A DNA stretch of 64,000 nt from Mycobacterium sp. (GCA_023264735.1 JAHFVD010000036.1:1-64000), one strand, 5' to 3'; shown: positions 26,025-37,519, numbered from the stretch's first letter. The notes: generated by a model not told the origin, from the letters alone. A program made the numbers and translations.

Positions 26025-27688
26025 CCGTAACGCTGACCTTCCAATGTGCGGGACCGCCGTGCCCGGCTGCGTCCCTCATTCGGCTGCTGCGCGCTGTTAC
26101 GCGGAGCGTCACCATGATGCCCTGAGCGTCGGGTGGGTCGCTGGGCCGTCCGGGTTTTTGCAGGTAAAGGGGCACGTTCGCGGGCCGGCTGGGATTTGCG
26201 GGCCGGTTTCTTGGCCGGCTTGGCAGCCGGCCGGGCGGACTTGGCCGGTTTGGCCGCCTTGGCGGGCTTGTCCCCCGGCTTGGTGCGCAGCCGGCCGCGC
26301 AGCGCCTCCACCCGCGACGGCACGTAGGCCTCGGGCAGCGGCAGCCGCAGCAGCCGGTTCACGCGGTCCTCGCGGCCGGCCCGCAGAGCGGCCACCGCAT
26401 CGGGTTCGTGACGGGCGGCGTTTGCCATCAGTCCGATCATGAATAGTGTTGTCGCCGTTGATGTTCCACCCGCCGAGATGAGCGGAAGCTGAATGCCGGT
26501 GACGGGCAGCAGGCCGATCACGTAGCCCACGTTGATGAAGACCTGTCCGATCACCCACATCGTGGCCGCGGCGGTCAGCAACCGCAGGAACGGGTCGGCG
26601 GAGCGCTTGGAGATCCGCATGCCGGTGTAGGCGAACAGGCCGAACAGGGCCAGCAGTCCGGCCGCGCCGACGTAGCCGAGTTCCTCGCCGATGATCGCGA
26701 AGATGAAGTCGTTGTGCGCGTTGGGCAGGTAGTTCCATTTCGCGGTGCCCTGTCCCAGCCCGTCACCGAAGACACCGCCGTTGGCCAGCGCGAACTTGGC
26801 CTGACGAGCCTGGTAGCCCGAGCCCTGAGCGTCGGCGCCCGGGTCCAGCCAGGATCGCACCCGATCGGAGCGGTAGCCTTCCGAGACCGCCAACACCGCG
26901 GCCGCACCGATGGCCGCACCGAGCGAGCTGACGAACACCTTCAGCGGCAGGCCCGCGTACCAGAGCAGTGCCAGCAGGATGATGCCCAGCGACACGGTCT
27001 GCCCGAGGTCGGGCTGGGCGACGATCAGCACCAGGGCGACCACAGCCGCGGGAATCAGCGGGATCAGCATTTCCCGCAGCGACGCCCGCTCCAGGCGCCG
27101 GGTCGCCAGCAGGTGCGCACCCCAGATCGCGAATGCGATCTTGGTCAGCTCGGACGGCTGCATCGACAGACCGGCGACGACGAACCAGCCTCGCGTGCCG
27201 TTGGATTCGTGGCCGATGCCGGGGATCAGCACCATGACCAGCATCACGGTCGTGACGGCGAACGCGGCGAACGCGGTATTACGCAGGAAACTGACCGGCA
27301 CCCGCAACGCGATCCAGAATCCGATCAGACCCACCACAGTCCACAGGACCTGGCGGCCGAAGATCGCCCACGGTGAGCCGTCCTCGTCGTAGGAGTGCAC
27401 GCCCGACGCCGACAACACCATGGTCAGGCCGAGGGTCACCAGCAGCGCGGTCACGGAGATGATCAGGTGGAACGACGTCATCGGCCGACCCAGCCAGGCG
27501 CCGAACTTCAGCGGCACTTGGAACCTGGATTTGGCAGGCGCCTCGGCGGTCGCGACGGGCTCGGTGGTGGCCTCGGTATCCGCTGCGACCTGCGCGCCGT
27601 CCGCCACGACGGCATCGGTGTCGACGACGGCGGCTTCCGCGGGTTCGGCCGAGCCGCGACGGCGCAGCCGGGACAAGATCTTGGCCAC
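26021..27688 (-). CDS. ftsW: SEDS peptidoglycan polymerase FtsW
   Basis: 555 aa SEDS-family glycosyltransferase of septal wall synthesis. An Ala/Glu-rich cytoplasmic N-terminus (about 1-65) precedes ten or so TM helices. Family motifs: [45 protein letters not shown] and [10 protein letters not shown]. The C-terminal tail (about 470-555) is unusually long and Lys/Arg/Pro-rich; in M. tuberculosis the FtsW tail contacts FtsZ. GTG 27688 is 5 nt from the murD stop. It works with PbpB of the same operon. Confidence 0.97.
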   Translation of the reverse strand: MAKILSRLRRRGSAEPAEAAVVDTDAVVADGAQVAADTEATTEPVATAEAPAKSRFQVPLKFGAWLGRPMTSFHLIISVTALLVTLGLTMVLSASGVHSYDEDGSPWAIFGRQVLWTVVGLIGFWIALRVPVSFLRNTAFAAFAVTTVMLVMVLIPGIGHESNGTRGWFVVAGLSMQPSELTKIAFAIWGAHLLATRRLERASLREMLIPLIPAAVVALVLIVAQPDLGQTVSLGIILLALLWYAGLPLKVFVSSLGAAIGAAAVLAVSEGYRSDRVRSWLDPGADAQGSGYQARQAKFALANGGVFGDGLGQGTAKWNYLPNAHNDFIFAIIGEELGYVGAAGLLALFGLFAYTGMRISKRSADPFLRLLTAAATMWVIGQVFINVGYVIGLLPVTGIQLPLISAGGTSTATTLFMIGLMANAARHEPDAVAALRAGREDRVNRLLRLPLPEAYVPSRVEALRGRLRTKPGDKPAKAAKPAKSARPAAKPAKKPARKSQPARERAPLPAKTRTAQRPTRRSGHHGDAPRNSAQQPNEGRSRARRSRTLEGQRYG

Positions 27689-27693
27689 GGCGA

Positions 27694-29148
27694 CTACCGG
27701 GCCGCGGCGCGCACGGCGGCGGCGAACGTATCGCCACGGTCGGCGTAGCCGGCGAACTGGTCGAATGACGCCCCGGCGGGAGCCAGCAGCACCGTGTCAC
27801 CGGTTCGAGCCAGGCTGGCGGCAGCAGCGATGACCTCGGTCATCACCCGGGCACCCAGGCCGGGCCCGGAGGCGTCGACCACTCGAGTCTCATGAGTAAC
27901 AGTGGTCTCATGCACCACTGCATCCTCTCGTGTCACAACCTGGATGACGGGGACATCGGGCGCGTGTCGCGATAACGCCTCGGCAACCACCGCACGATCG
28001 CGGCCGATCAGCACCGCTCCGACCAGCCGATCCGCGACGTTGACGACCATCTCGTCAACGGAAGCGCCTTTGAGCAGGCCGCCGGCCACCCATACCACCC
28101 GCGGGTAGGCCAACAGCGACGCTTGGGCGGCGTGCGGGTTGGTGGCCTTGGAGTCGTCGACGTAGGTGACGCCGTCGATGACGGCCACCCGTTCGGCGCG
28201 GTGCCGCCCGACCCGGAAGCCGGCCAGCGCGTCCGCGATCGATGCGGGTGCCACGCCGACGGCCCGGGCCAGCGCGGCGGCCCCCAACGCGTCGAGCACA
28301 CCGACCGGGCCGGCAACCCGGATCGATGCGACCGGGGCCAATTGGACGTCGCGGGCGAACGCCCGGTCGACGAGCATCCCCTCATGGACGCCCAGTTCGC
28401 CTGCCGCCGGCTCGCCGAGCCGGAAACCGACCTTGACCGGCGCGGGCGCGCCCGGCAGCAGCTCGGCCGCCGGTCCGTCGTCGAGCCCGACGACGGCCAC
28501 CCGGCCGGTCAGCGCCCCGGCCTTGGCCGCGGCGTAGGCGTCGAAACCGCCGTGCCAGTCGAGGTGGTCTTCGGCAACATTGAGCACGACGCCCGCCTCC
28601 GGGCGCAGCGACGGCGCCCAGAACAATTGGAAGCTGGACAGTTCCACGGCCAGCAGGTCGGCCGGCTCGCCAAGCACATCGAGCACCGGGTCACCGATGT
28701 TGCCGCACAACACCGCGCGGCGGCCGTCGGCGACCAGCATGGCGTGCAGCATCGAGGTGGTGGTGGTCTTGCCGTTGGTGCCGGTGACGACCAGCCAGCG
28801 CCGTGGTGGCCCGTAGTGGCCCGCCGCGTCCAGGCGCCAGGCCAGCTCGACGTCACCCCAGATCGGGATGCCTGCCGCGGCGGCCGCGGCCAGCACCGGC
28901 GCGGTCGGCGGGAAGCCGGGGCTGGTGACCACCAGGGTGAAACCGTCGATCGCGACGACTGCCTCAGCGGGCGCAATGGTTCGAATGCCGTTGGCCGCCA
29001 ACGCTTTCAATGACTCGGCGTTGTCGTCGCAGACCTGGATCTCGACGTCCCAGGACGCCAACGCCGCCACGATCGCACGACCGGTGATGCCGGCGCCGGT
29101 GACCAGTACCTGCGCCCCCGAGGTGAGTTCCTCCAGGCCGGGCTGCAT
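27694..29148 (-). CDS. murD: UDP-MurNAc-L-alanine--D-glutamate ligase MurD
   Basis: 484 aa Mur ligase adding D-Glu. UDP-binding N-domain ([17 protein letters not shown]), ATP loop [11 protein letters not shown] (121-131), [11 protein letters not shown], and C-domain [13 protein letters not shown]. The ATG at 29148 stands one base after the murX stop. Length and motifs are standard for mycobacteria. One internal stretch (about residues 405-430, rich in Val/Thr/His: [14 protein letters not shown]) looks repetitive compared with the family. Confidence 0.97.
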   Translation of the reverse strand: MQPGLEELTSGAQVLVTGAGITGRAIVAALASWDVEIQVCDDNAESLKALAANGIRTIAPAEAVVAIDGFTLVVTSPGFPPTAPVLAAAAAAGIPIWGDVELAWRLDAAGHYGPPRRWLVVTGTNGKTTTTSMLHAMLVADGRRAVLCGNIGDPVLDVLGEPADLLAVELSSFQLFWAPSLRPEAGVVLNVAEDHLDWHGGFDAYAAAKAGALTGRVAVVGLDDGPAAELLPGAPAPVKVGFRLGEPAAGELGVHEGMLVDRAFARDVQLAPVASIRVAGPVGVLDALGAAALARAVGVAPASIADALAGFRVGRHRAERVAVIDGVTYVDDSKATNPHAAQASLLAYPRVVWVAGGLLKGASVDEMVVNVADRLVGAVLIGRDRAVVAEALSRHAPDVPVIQVVTREDAVVHETTVTHETRVVDASGPGLGARVMTEVIAAAASLARTGDTVLLAPAGASFDQFAGYADRGDTFAAAVRAAAR

Positions 29149-29149
29149 G

Positions 29150-30229
29150 TCAGGCCCCGATGGCCGACAGCCACTCGCCGTAGAACAAGGCCACCCCGAG
29201 CCCGCAGGCGATGGCGGTGAGCAGCCAGAACCGGATGATCACCGTCGTCTCGGCCCAGCCGACCAGCTCGAAATGGTGGTGGAACGGCGCCATTCGGAAC
29301 ACCCGGCGCCCGGTAGTTCGGAAGGCCAGGATCTGCACCACCACCGAGGTCACCTCGGCGACGAACAGCGCGCCGAGCACCACCGCCAGCACCTCGGTGC
29401 GGCTGGTGACCGACAGCCCGGCGATCATGCCACCCAGCGCCAGCGATCCGGTGTCACCCATGAAGATCTTGGCGGGTGCCGCATTCCACCACAGGAATCC
29501 GATGCACGCCCCGGCCGTCGCCGCGGCCAGCAGCGCCAAGTCCAGCGGATCGCGGACGTTGTAGCAGCCCAGCCCGGGGGCGGTGGCGCAGGCGTTTCGG
29601 TACTGCCAGAACGTGATCAGCACGTAGGCGGCGCTGACCATCGCCATGCTTCCGCCGGCCAGCCCGTCGAGACCGTCGGTGAAATTCACCGCGTTGGACC
29701 AGGCGCTGACGATGACCACACAGAACAGCACGAACACCGCCGAACTCAACGTGACGGTGGCGATCTCACGCACATAGGACAGCTCAGGGCTGCCCGGGGT
29801 CAGCCCGTCGGCGTTGCGGAACTGCAGCACGAGGATGCCGAACAGCACTGCGGCGGTGAGCTGCCCGACGGTCTTGGCTGTCTTGTTCAGGCCGAGGTTG
29901 CGGGAGCGCCGGATCTTGATCAAGTCGTCGACGAAGCCGACCGCACCAAGGGCGGTGGCCAGGCCGAGCACAAGCAGCCCGGACGCCGACGGGCCGTCTC
30001 CGTCGAGGGCGAGGCCGACCAGGTGGGTGCCGAAGTAGCCGGCCCAGATGCCGGCCAGGATCGCGACGCCGCCCATCGACGGTGTGCCGCGCTTGGTCTT
30101 GTGACTCGGCGGGCCGTCCTCACGGATCTCGTGGCCCAAACCCTGGCGGGTGAACAGCCTGATGAGCGCGGGGGTCAGCAGGATCGACACCGCCAGCGAG
30201 ATGCCGACGGCGATCAGGATCAGTCTCAT
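29150..30229 (-). CDS. mraY: Phospho-MurNAc-pentapeptide translocase MraY (MurX)
   Basis: 359 aa polytopic membrane enzyme that makes lipid I from UDP-MurNAc-pentapeptide and decaprenyl phosphate. Family landmarks: [16 protein letters not shown], the Asp pair in [30 protein letters not shown] and the His-rich [18 protein letters not shown] 30229 overlaps the murF TGA. Ten TM helices are expected. Confidence 0.98.
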   Translation of the reverse strand: MRLILIAVGISLAVSILLTPALIRLFTRQGLGHEIREDGPPSHKTKRGTPSMGGVAILAGIWAGYFGTHLVGLALDGDGPSASGLLVLGLATALGAVGFVDDLIKIRRSRNLGLNKTAKTVGQLTAAVLFGILVLQFRNADGLTPGSPELSYVREIATVTLSSAVFVLFCVVIVSAWSNAVNFTDGLDGLAGGSMAMVSAAYVLITFWQYRNACATAPGLGCYNVRDPLDLALLAAATAGACIGFLWWNAAPAKIFMGDTGSLALGGMIAGLSVTSRTEVLAVVLGALFVAEVTSVVVQILAFRTTGRRVFRMAPFHHHFELVGWAETTVIIRFWLLTAIACGLGVALFYGEWLSAIGA

Positions 30230-31701
30230 AAGGCGCCGTCCAGCAGCGCTTCGGCCAGCGCCCCCAGGCCCGCGGAGTTCGACGCCTTGACCAGGACGAC
30301 GTCCCCGGGCTGCAGTTCGGCGCGCAGCAATTCCAGGGCAGCGTCGGCGTCCTCGACCATGGCGGACTCCGAACCCCAGGATCCCTCCATGACCGCCCCA
30401 TGGTGCATGGCGTTCATGGCCCTCCCGGTTCCGACGACGACGAGTCGACTGATATCTAAGCGCACGGCGAGGCGACCGACACGATCATGCTCGGTTATGG
30501 ACTCGTCCCCCAGTTCCGCCATCTCACCGAGCACGGCCCAACTGCGCTTGTTCTGACGTCGTGCCATCACCGCCAGCGCCTGCAAGCCGGCCTTCATCGA
30601 GTCGGGGTTGGCGTTGTAGGCGTCGTTGACGACGGTCACTCCGTCGGCGCGGATGTGCACCTCCATGCGATGCCGCGACGCCGGGCCCGCGGTGGCCAGC
30701 GCGGTGGCCACCTGCTCGGGTGTCGCCCCGCATTCGAGTGCCACCGCGGCCGCGCTCAGCGCATTGCCGACCTGATGCTCGCCGTGCACGGCCAGCTGCA
30801 CATCCGCGGCGCCCGCCGCGCTCACCAACAGGAAACGGGGCCGGGCCAGGTCGTCGAGTTCGACGTCCACGGCGCGGATGTCGGCGCTCTCGGATTGCCC
30901 GACCCGGACCACCCGGGCCGCGGTTCGCTGCGCCATCGCGGCCACCATCGAGTCGTCGGCGTTGAGGATCACCACCCCCGAGGCCGGAACTGCTTCTACC
31001 AGTTCGCCTTTCGTGGCCGCGATGATCTCGCGCGAGCCGAACTCGCCGAGGTGGGCGGTACCGACGTTGAGCACCACCGCGATCGACGGCGGGGCGATCG
31101 CCGCCAGTGCCGCGATATTGCCGGGGTGCCGCGCGGACATCTCAAGAACCAGATAGTCGGTGTCCTCGGTCGCGCGCAGAACAGTCCAGGGATGCCCAAG
31201 CTCGTTGTTGAACGAGCCCGGTGGGGCCACCACCTCGCCCAGCGGGCGCAGCACCGCGGCGATCAGATCCTTCGTCGACGTCTTGCCCGACGATCCGGTG
31301 ACCCCGACGATCGTCAGCCCGCCGGCGACCAGTTCGGCGGCGACCGCCGCGGCCAGTTTGGCCAGCGCGGCCAGCACGGCCGCACCCGAGCCGTCGACGT
31401 CGTGCTCGAGCACCCCGGCGCCGGCATCGGTGGCTGCCGCCGGCGGCACGACGATCGCGGGCACCCCGACCGGGCGCGCGGCGAGCACCGCAGCGGCACC
31501 GGCGTCGACAGCTCCCCTGGCGAAGTCGTGGCCGTCGGTGCGCGCACCGGGCAACGCCAGAAATAGTCCGCCCGGGCTGACCTTGCGCGAATCGAACTCG
31601 ACGGTTCCGGTGACCGTCCGCCGGGCGGCCTCCTCGGGGCTGATGTCGGCGAGTTCGCCCCCGACGATCTCGGCGATCTGCGCGACGGTCAGCGCGATCA
31701 T
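30226..31701 (-). CDS. murF: UDP-MurNAc-tripeptide--D-alanyl-D-alanine ligase MurF
   Basis: 491 aa Mur ligase adding D-Ala-D-Ala. ATP loop [14 protein letters not shown] (133-146), [24 protein letters not shown] and the C-domain [18 protein letters not shown]. Overlaps murX and murE by 4 nt each. Cytoplasmic; its product feeds MurX. Confidence 0.98.
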   Translation of the reverse strand: MIALTVAQIAEIVGGELADISPEEAARRTVTGTVEFDSRKVSPGGLFLALPGARTDGHDFARGAVDAGAAAVLAARPVGVPAIVVPPAAATDAGAGVLEHDVDGSGAAVLAALAKLAAAVAAELVAGGLTIVGVTGSSGKTSTKDLIAAVLRPLGEVVAPPGSFNNELGHPWTVLRATEDTDYLVLEMSARHPGNIAALAAIAPPSIAVVLNVGTAHLGEFGSREIIAATKGELVEAVPASGVVILNADDSMVAAMAQRTAARVVRVGQSESADIRAVDVELDDLARPRFLLVSAAGAADVQLAVHGEHQVGNALSAAAVALECGATPEQVATALATAGPASRHRMEVHIRADGVTVVNDAYNANPDSMKAGLQALAVMARRQNKRSWAVLGEMAELGDESITEHDRVGRLAVRLDISRLVVVGTGRAMNAMHHGAVMEGSWGSESAMVEDADAALELLRAELQPGDVVLVKASNSAGLGALAEALLDGAL

Positions 31702-33239
31702 CGGCCCGCACCCCGCTCGTCGAGGGCGGCGGCGAGCTCCGCACGGTCGTCGAACGGCCGGGTCTGGCCCGCCGCCGTCTGCCCCTTCTCGTGCCCCTTG
31801 CCCGCGATGACCACGACGTCGCCGCCGCGGGCCCAGGTCACGGCGTGCCGGATCGCAGCGCGGCGGTCCCCGATCTCGACGACTTCGGCGGGCCCGGCTT
31901 GCCCGGCGCCGGCCAGGATCGCCGCCCGGATGCTCGCGGGATCCTCGTCGCGGGGGTTGTCGTCGGTGACGATGACCAGGTCGGCGAGCTCAGCGGCGAT
32001 GCGGCCCATGGGTTCTCGCTTACCGGGATCGCGGTCGCCGCCGGCGCCGAACACCACGGCGAGCCGGCCCTGCGACGGCTTGAGGGTCTCCAGCACGGCC
32101 TGCAGTGCACCGGGCTTGTGCGCGTAGTCGACGACGGCCAGGAAGTCCTGCCCGCGCTCGATGGGTTCCAGCCGGCCGGGTACCGCGGCGTCGCGCAGCC
32201 CGGGGGCGGCCTGTTCCGGCGACACCCCGACGGCGTCCAGCAGCGCCAGCGCCAGCAGCGCGTTGGCGACGTTGTAGCGGCCTGGCAGGCGGATCCGCAG
32301 CCGGTGGTGCACACCCGCGGGGTCCACCGCGGTGAATTCCTGCGCACCGCCGTCGAGCACGACGAGGTCTTCGGCCCGCCAGTTCGCCGGATGGCCCTCG
32401 GCGGACACCGTCACGGCCTGGTCGGCGCGGCGAGCCATCTCCCGGCCCGCGTCGTCATCGACACAGATCACCGAGACAGCGGCGTGCGCGGGCGAGGCCG
32501 GGTCGAACAGCCGGGCCTTGGCTTCGAAATAGGCCGCCATCGTGGGATGGAAGTCGAGGTGATCGCGGGACAGGTTGGTGAACCCGCCTGCCGCGAATCG
32601 GATGCCGTCGGTGCGGCCCAGCTCGAGCGCGTGGCTGGAGACCTCCATGACGGCGGTGTCGACGCCGCGCTCGGCCATCACCGCCAGCAGTGCCTGCAGG
32701 GCCGGAGCCTCTGGGGTGGTCAGCGCGCTGGGGACGTCGGCACCGGCGATCCGGACGCCGACGGTGCCGATCAGGCCGGGTGTGCGGTCGGCCGATTGCA
32801 GGCCGGCCTCGACCAGGTGGGTCGTGGTGGTCTTGCCGGACGTGCCGGTGACACCGATGACGACCACCCGGTCCGACGGGTGGCCGTAGACCGCCGCCGC
32901 AAGTTCACCGAGCACCGAGCGGGGGGCCGGATGCACCAGAACCGGGATGGGCGCCGGCGCGCCGAGCCTGCGGTGGATGACGGCCAGGCCTTCGGCGTCG
33001 GTCAGCACCGCGACGGCGCCGCCCTCGATGGCGGTACCGGTGTATTCGGCGCCGTGCGAGGACGAGCCGGGCAGCGCGGCGAACAGGTCACCGGCCTGGG
33101 CGTCCTGGCCGCGCAGGGTCACGCCGGTGATCCGCACCTCGGGAGCGACACCACCGGCGGCGGGCACCGCGCCGACCCGGGCGGCCAGCGTCGGCAACGT
33201 CAGCGCGACAGTGGTGCTTGGCCGCAGGGCATTGGTCAT
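31698..33239 (-). CDS. murE: UDP-MurNAc-L-Ala-D-Glu--meso-diaminopimelate ligase MurE
   Basis: 513 aa Mur ligase adding the third amino acid. ATP loop [14 protein letters not shown] (129-142) and the C-terminal DNPR motif (427-430, [10 protein letters not shown]), which selects meso-diaminopimelate rather than lysine and fits the mycobacterial wall. Start ATG 33239. 37 nt separate it from pbpB, whereas in M. tuberculosis four other genes lie between them. Confidence 0.98.
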   Translation of the reverse strand: MTNALRPSTTVALTLPTLAARVGAVPAAGGVAPEVRITGVTLRGQDAQAGDLFAALPGSSSHGAEYTGTAIEGGAVAVLTDAEGLAVIHRRLGAPAPIPVLVHPAPRSVLGELAAAVYGHPSDRVVVIGVTGTSGKTTTTHLVEAGLQSADRTPGLIGTVGVRIAGADVPSALTTPEAPALQALLAVMAERGVDTAVMEVSSHALELGRTDGIRFAAGGFTNLSRDHLDFHPTMAAYFEAKARLFDPASPAHAAVSVICVDDDAGREMARRADQAVTVSAEGHPANWRAEDLVVLDGGAQEFTAVDPAGVHHRLRIRLPGRYNVANALLALALLDAVGVSPEQAAPGLRDAAVPGRLEPIERGQDFLAVVDYAHKPGALQAVLETLKPSQGRLAVVFGAGGDRDPGKREPMGRIAAELADLVIVTDDNPRDEDPASIRAAILAGAGQAGPAEVVEIGDRRAAIRHAVTWARGGDVVVIAGKGHEKGQTAAGQTRPFDDRAELAAALDERGAGR

Positions 33240-33276
33240 CGGGTTGTCACCCTACCGAGCAACCGGGCTCGGACTG

Positions 33277-35226
33277 CTATGTGGCCTGCAGGATCAGGGG
33301 CGGGCCGGGATCGGCCGACAGCGGGATGTTCTGGCGCTGCAGCAGCCAGGCGGCGATGTTGTGGAACAGCGGTGCTGCCGAGTGGCCTGGTGTGCCGTCC
33401 GGGTTGCGCTGCGGGTTGTTCATCATGATGCCGATGACGTAGCGGGGATCGTCGGCGGGCGCCATACCGGCGAAGGTGATCCAGTAGACATCGCTGTAGT
33501 AGCAGCCGCAGGCCGGGTTGATCTGCTGTGCGGTGCCGGTCTTGCCGGCGATCTGGTAGCCGTCGACAGCCGCGGGCGCCCCGGTACCCTGCTGGTATCC
33601 CATCGGGTCGCGCTGCACGATGGCGCGGAACATGTTCCGCACCGTGCGCGCCGTCTCTGGGGCGACCACCCGGATGCCGGCTGGCTGCGGCTCTTCGGTG
33701 CGAGTGCCGTCGGCAGCGATGGTGGCCTTGACGATTCGCGGCGGGATACGCACCCCGTCATTGGCTATGGTCTGGTACATCCCGGTCATCTGCAGCAGGG
33801 TCATCGAAAGGCCCTGTCCGATGGGCAGGTTGGAGAACGTGCTGCCCGACCACTGGTCGATCGGAGGAACCAGGCCCGCGCTCTCGCCGGGCAAGCCGAC
33901 TCCTGAGCGCTGGCCGAGCCCGAACTTACCGAGCATGTCGTAGTAACGCTCCGGCCCGATGCGCTGAGCCAGCATCAGGGTGCCGACGTTGGAGGACTTC
34001 CCGAACACGCCGGTGGTGGTGTACGGCATCACGCCGTGGTTCCACGCATCGCCGACGGTGACGCCGCCCATGTTGATCGAGCCGGGTACCTGAAGCACCT
34101 CGTCGGGGTTCGACAGCCCGTACTCGATCACCGATGAGGCGGTGACGATCTTGTTGACCGACCCGGGCTCATAGGGCGACGTGACCGCCAGGTTGCCCAT
34201 CTGCTTGTCCTGCTGGCGCCCGATGTCCTGGCTGGGGTCGAAGGTGTTGTCGTTCGACATCGCCAGCACTTCACCGGTTTTCGCGTCCAGCACCACAGCC
34301 GAGACGTCCTTGGCGCCGGACATGTCCTTGGCCTGCTGGACCTGCTGCTGGACGTAGTACTGGATGTCGTCGTCGATCGTCAGCTGAATCGTCGAGCCGT
34401 TGACGGAGTCGTGCTTGTTGCGGTAGCTGCCGGGAATGACGACGCCGTCGGACCCGCGGTCGTACGTGATCGAGCCGTCGGTACCCGACAGCTTCCCGTC
34501 CATCGAGTCCTCGAGGCCGAGCAGGCCGTGGCCGTCCCAGTCGATACCGCCGACGAGGTTGGCCGCCAGCGCACCTCCGGGGTACTGGCGCAGGTCCTGG
34601 CGTTCGGCACCGATCTCGGGGAACTTCTTGGTGATGGCGGACGCGATCGCCGGATCGACGGCGCGGGCGAGGTAGACGAAGGTCTCGTTGCTGCGCAGCT
34701 TCTTCAGCAGCGTGGCCGCGTCGGGCTTGTTGTTGAGCTTGGCCGCCACCTCGGTGGCGATCTGGGTGAGCCGCTTGTCGGGATCCGGTGCGGCGGGCGA
34801 CTTCTCCTTGGCCTCGGCCAGCTGCTTGCGGATCTTGGCCGGCTGGAACGTCAGCGCCCTGGCCTCGATGGTGAACGCGAGCTTGTCGAAGTTGCGGTCG
34901 ACGATGCTGCCGCGGACGGCCTTTTCGACATCGGTCACCTTGAGCTGACCGGCGGCCTCGGCGCGAAGGCCGGCCGCCTGCGGAACCTGGAGGTTGAACA
35001 GCTGGACCGCGGCGACCCCGAGGGCGAGGAAGATGACGACATTGCCTGCCCGGTGGCGGAACATGAATGACGCTGTCCGGCTACCGCTTTCGACCAGCTC
35101 GCGGGTACGACGCGCCTTGGCCGACCGGCCCTGCCCGGCCTCGGGCTGCGTCTTGACCACCCGGGTGCGCGCCCGCGTGGCCTTGGCGGGTCCGGTTGCC
35201 TTGTCGGCCTTGTCCCGTCGGCTCAC
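33277..35226 (-). CDS. pbpB: Division transpeptidase PbpB (FtsI/PBP3)
   Basis: 649 aa class B penicillin-binding protein for septal cross-linking. Basic cytoplasmic N-terminus (about 1-57), one TM anchor (about 60-82, NVVIFLALGVAAVQLF), pedestal domain, then transpeptidase domain with catalytic Ser356 in EPGSVNK (Lys359), the SxN motif Ser411-Ser-Asn413 (GKSSNVG) and Lys562-Thr-Gly (AGKTGTAQ). The ATG overlaps the ftsL-like stop by 4 nt. It pairs with FtsW. Confidence 0.97.
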   Translation of the reverse strand: MSRRDKADKATGPAKATRARTRVVKTQPEAGQGRSAKARRTRELVESGSRTASFMFRHRAGNVVIFLALGVAAVQLFNLQVPQAAGLRAEAAGQLKVTDVEKAVRGSIVDRNFDKLAFTIEARALTFQPAKIRKQLAEAKEKSPAAPDPDKRLTQIATEVAAKLNNKPDAATLLKKLRSNETFVYLARAVDPAIASAITKKFPEIGAERQDLRQYPGGALAANLVGGIDWDGHGLLGLEDSMDGKLSGTDGSITYDRGSDGVVIPGSYRNKHDSVNGSTIQLTIDDDIQYYVQQQVQQAKDMSGAKDVSAVVLDAKTGEVLAMSNDNTFDPSQDIGRQQDKQMGNLAVTSPYEPGSVNKIVTASSVIEYGLSNPDEVLQVPGSINMGGVTVGDAWNHGVMPYTTTGVFGKSSNVGTLMLAQRIGPERYYDMLGKFGLGQRSGVGLPGESAGLVPPIDQWSGSTFSNLPIGQGLSMTLLQMTGMYQTIANDGVRIPPRIVKATIAADGTRTEEPQPAGIRVVAPETARTVRNMFRAIVQRDPMGYQQGTGAPAAVDGYQIAGKTGTAQQINPACGCYYSDVYWITFAGMAPADDPRYVIGIMMNNPQRNPDGTPGHSAAPLFHNIAAWLLQRQNIPLSADPGPPLILQAT

Positions 35227-35972
35227 TGCCCGATGATCCCGGCGGGCGCAACAGGTGCGATCGGCGCGCCGGGTGCGACATCAGGCGTCAATGCCGGCGG
35301 GGCGGCGTCGGCGGGCGCGGGAACGGGCGCGGGGGCCTGGGCGGGCACCGCCAGCACGCCTGCCGGCGGCGGTGCGATCGGGGCCGTCGCCAGGATGCCG
35401 GGCAACGGCGCCACACCGGGCAAAGCCTGCGCACTGGGCGGCAGAACCGTGCCGGGGGGCAGAACCGTGCCGGGCGGGAGGGTCAGGGCGCCAGGTGGCA
35501 GGGTCACTGCACCATTGAACGGCAGCGCAGGAAGCGGTGTGGGTACGACACGCACGGGAACCTCGGGCGAACTGCCCGGCTTCGGTGCGACGGCCGCCGG
35601 AGCCGGCGCGGCCGGGGGCTGCGGCACAGCGTCGGGCAGCTTGTTGTTCAGCGGTGGCGGCGGTGCACCTTCGGCGGGCTTGGGCTTGCCGACCACGGTC
35701 CAGTTGCCCGACGGGTCCTGCACCAGATGCGCGGTGTCCCTGGACGGGATCATGCCCAGGTTGCGCGCGGATTCGGCCAGCGCGGGCGCGGATTCGGCCT
35801 CCAGCACATCACGTTCGAGGGCTTCCTTCTGCTGCGAGAGCGCCTCGTTGGTGGAGCGGGCGGAGCCCAACTGATAGGAGCGCTGCGCGGCATCGGTGGA
35901 CAGCCACAGTGTGACAGCCAGCCCGACACCGAGCGATCCGATGACCAGGACCACGAACGGGACCTTCGCCAT
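35223..35972 (-). CDS. ftsL: FtsL-like division protein, membrane and extracellular part (downstream of an in-frame amber codon)
   Basis: 249 aa from ATG 35972. One TM helix (about 4-26, VPFVVLVIGSLGVGLAVTLW), a leucine/glutamate-rich coiled-coil stretch (LSQQKEALERDVLEAESAPALAE, in parts), the conserved NLGMIPSRDTAHLVQD segment, then a long Pro/Ala/Gly-rich tail with short repeats (LPPGTVLPPGTVLPP). This is the Rv2164c-type FtsL. The same frame stays open and similar to the family for another 66 codons upstream, up to TAG 36173-36171, without any ATG, GTG or TTG and without a clear ribosome binding site before ATG 35972. The likely full gene is 35223-36359; see the finding. Confidence 0.85.
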   Translation of the reverse strand: MAKVPFVVLVIGSLGVGLAVTLWLSTDAAQRSYQLGSARSTNEALSQQKEALERDVLEAESAPALAESARNLGMIPSRDTAHLVQDPSGNWTVVGKPKPAEGAPPPPLNNKLPDAVPQPPAAPAPAAVAPKPGSSPEVPVRVVPTPLPALPFNGAVTLPPGALTLPPGTVLPPGTVLPPSAQALPGVAPLPGILATAPIAPPPAGVLAVPAQAPAPVPAPADAAPPALTPDVAPGAPIAPVAPAGIIGQ

Positions 35973-36170
35973 CAGCGTCTGCGGACGCAGATCGATGGTG
36001 GCCAGGCGGCCAATCAGCCGCTCGCGTAATGGCGGCCGAACAACCTTGGGGGCCTTGGCTTTACGGGCCTTGGCGCGGGCCTTGGCCTGGCTGACGTTCT
36101 TGGCCCGCGCCGGGCGTTCGGCAGGCCGCGCGACAGGTGCGGTCTGCGGGCCCTGCCGCAGCCCGCGCGG

Positions 36171-36359
36171 CTAATGGGGCCGGCGAGCTGTGGCGCGTCC
36201 GCTGCGCGCCGGTGTCTCGGCACTGCGGCGGCGCGCGGTGGCCGTGCCGGCCTTCGCCTTGGACGCCTTCTTCGGGGCCCCAGCCTTCTTGTCCTTCTTG
36301 ACTTCTGCCTTCGCCGCTCCGCGATCCCCTGGACCTGCTGGCTTGCGCCCGACCTTCAT
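36171..36359 (-). pseudogene. ftsL: N-terminal segment of the FtsL-like gene, ending at an in-frame TAG
   Basis: 62 codons, Lys/Arg/Ala-rich (starts [19 protein letters not shown]), cytoplasmic in character. Its ATG overlaps the rsmH stop (TGATG) and has GGAGGGAAG upstream, so it is the natural start of the gene. It is in the same frame as the downstream membrane part; together with it the length would be 378 codons, close to the 384 aa of Rv2164c. The TAG at 36173-36171 therefore looks like a nonsense mutation, a sequencing error, or a real split. Confidence 0.7.
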
Positions 36360-37519
36360 CAGCTCTTCCCTCCCCGTCGCGGGTTGCCCGGCGTCCTACG
36401 TTGCAGTGCCCGCAGCCGGACCGGCGCACTGCGCGGATTGCGTTCGATTTCCTCGGCGTCGGCACGTTCGGCGCCCCGGGTGATCGCGCTGAATTCCGGC
36501 TCGTAGCCGGGCAGTTCGATCGGCAGCCCCTCCGGTGACCGCGAGGCGGTCGCCGCGGCGAACGTGGTCTTGACGATCCGGTCCTCCAGCGACTGATACG
36601 CCATCACCACGATGCGTCCGCCCGGCCGCAGTGCGTCCAGCGCGGCGGGCAGGGCCTCGGACAGCGAATCCAGCTCGGCATTGACCGCGATCCGCAGGGC
36701 CTGGAACGTCCGCTTGGCGGGGTGACCGCCGGTGCGCCGGGCCGGTGCCGGAATGCCGCGGTAGATGATCTCGACGAGCTCGCCGGTGGTGGACAGCGGT
36801 GCCTTCTGGCGCTGCTCGACGATCAGCCCCGCAATCCGGTGGGCGAACTTCTCCTCACCGAAGCGGCGCAGGATGTCGGTCAGCGCGCCGCGGTCGTAGG
36901 TGTTGAGGATCTCCGCGGCCGTCAGCGGGGCGTCGGTGTCCATCCGCATGTCCAGCGGTGCGTCCTTGGAATAGGCGAACCCGCGCTCGACCTGATCGAG
37001 CTGCATCGAGGACACTCCGAGGTCCAGCAGCACACCGTCGATCGAATCTGTCGTCGGGTAACCCGCTTCGGCCAGCGCATCGGCGATGCCGTCGTACCGG
37101 GTGTGGACCAGGGTGAGTCGATCGGCGAACGGGGCCAGCCGCGCCCCGGCGATCGCCAGCGCACCCGGGTCGCGGTCGAGGCCGATCAGTCGCAGCTCGG
37201 GGAACTGGGTCAGAAAGCGTTCGGCGTGCCCGCCTGCGCCCAGGGTGCCATCGACGAGGACGGCGCCCGGCCGGGCCAGCGCGGGAGCCAGAATCTCGAC
37301 GCAGCGCTCCAGCAGGACGGGGACGTGCCCGTGGTCGGATTCGTCAACCACGACGGGACCTCCGGGTAGGTCAGGATGTGCCCTTGCATCCGGGTCCCTG
37401 TCCGAGATCGCGAACCTGGCGTTGGGGAAGTACGTCAGGGTCGGTTCGGGCAGAGGCCACGATGCACGGGCTACCTCCGGCTGGGCGGCCAGCTCAGATG
37501 ATGTCGCTGAGTGCTTCAT
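36359..37519 (-). CDS. rsmH: 16S rRNA (cytosine-1402-N4)-methyltransferase RsmH (MraW)
   Basis: 386 aa SAM-dependent methyltransferase. SAM-binding region [16 protein letters not shown], then [23 protein letters not shown] and the C-terminal [16 protein letters not shown] and [16 protein letters not shown]. The start is not certain: ATG 37519 lies 26 nt inside mraZ; nothing better is in frame after the GGAGGT near 37473, and the longer frame to 37606 would sit deep inside mraZ. The family is firm. It is the second gene of the dcw operon. Confidence 0.94.
   Translation of the reverse strand: MKHSATSSELAAQPEVARASWPLPEPTLTYFPNARFAISDRDPDARAHPDLPGGPVVVDESDHGHVPVLLERCVEILAPALARPGAVLVDGTLGAGGHAERFLTQFPELRLIGLDRDPGALAIAGARLAPFADRLTLVHTRYDGIADALAEAGYPTTDSIDGVLLDLGVSSMQLDQVERGFAYSKDAPLDMRMDTDAPLTAAEILNTYDRGALTDILRRFGEEKFAHRIAGLIVEQRQKAPLSTTGELVEIIYRGIPAPARRTGGHPAKRTFQALRIAVNAELDSLSEALPAALDALRPGGRIVVMAYQSLEDRIVKTTFAAATASRSPEGLPIELPGYEPEFSAITRGAERADAEEIERNPRSAPVRLRALQRRTPGNPRRGGKS

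Noticed and set aside
28868..30556. Plus-strand open frame of 562 codons opposite murD, mraY and murF
   Set aside because: Shadow of three genes with complete active-site motifs.
31791..33428. Plus-strand open frame of 545 codons opposite murE
   Set aside because: Shadow of murE; composition is not protein-like.
35403..35500. Tandem repeat in the FtsL-like tail
   Set aside because: The repeats (LPPGTV units) are short and proline-rich tails are usual for this family; not a separate element.
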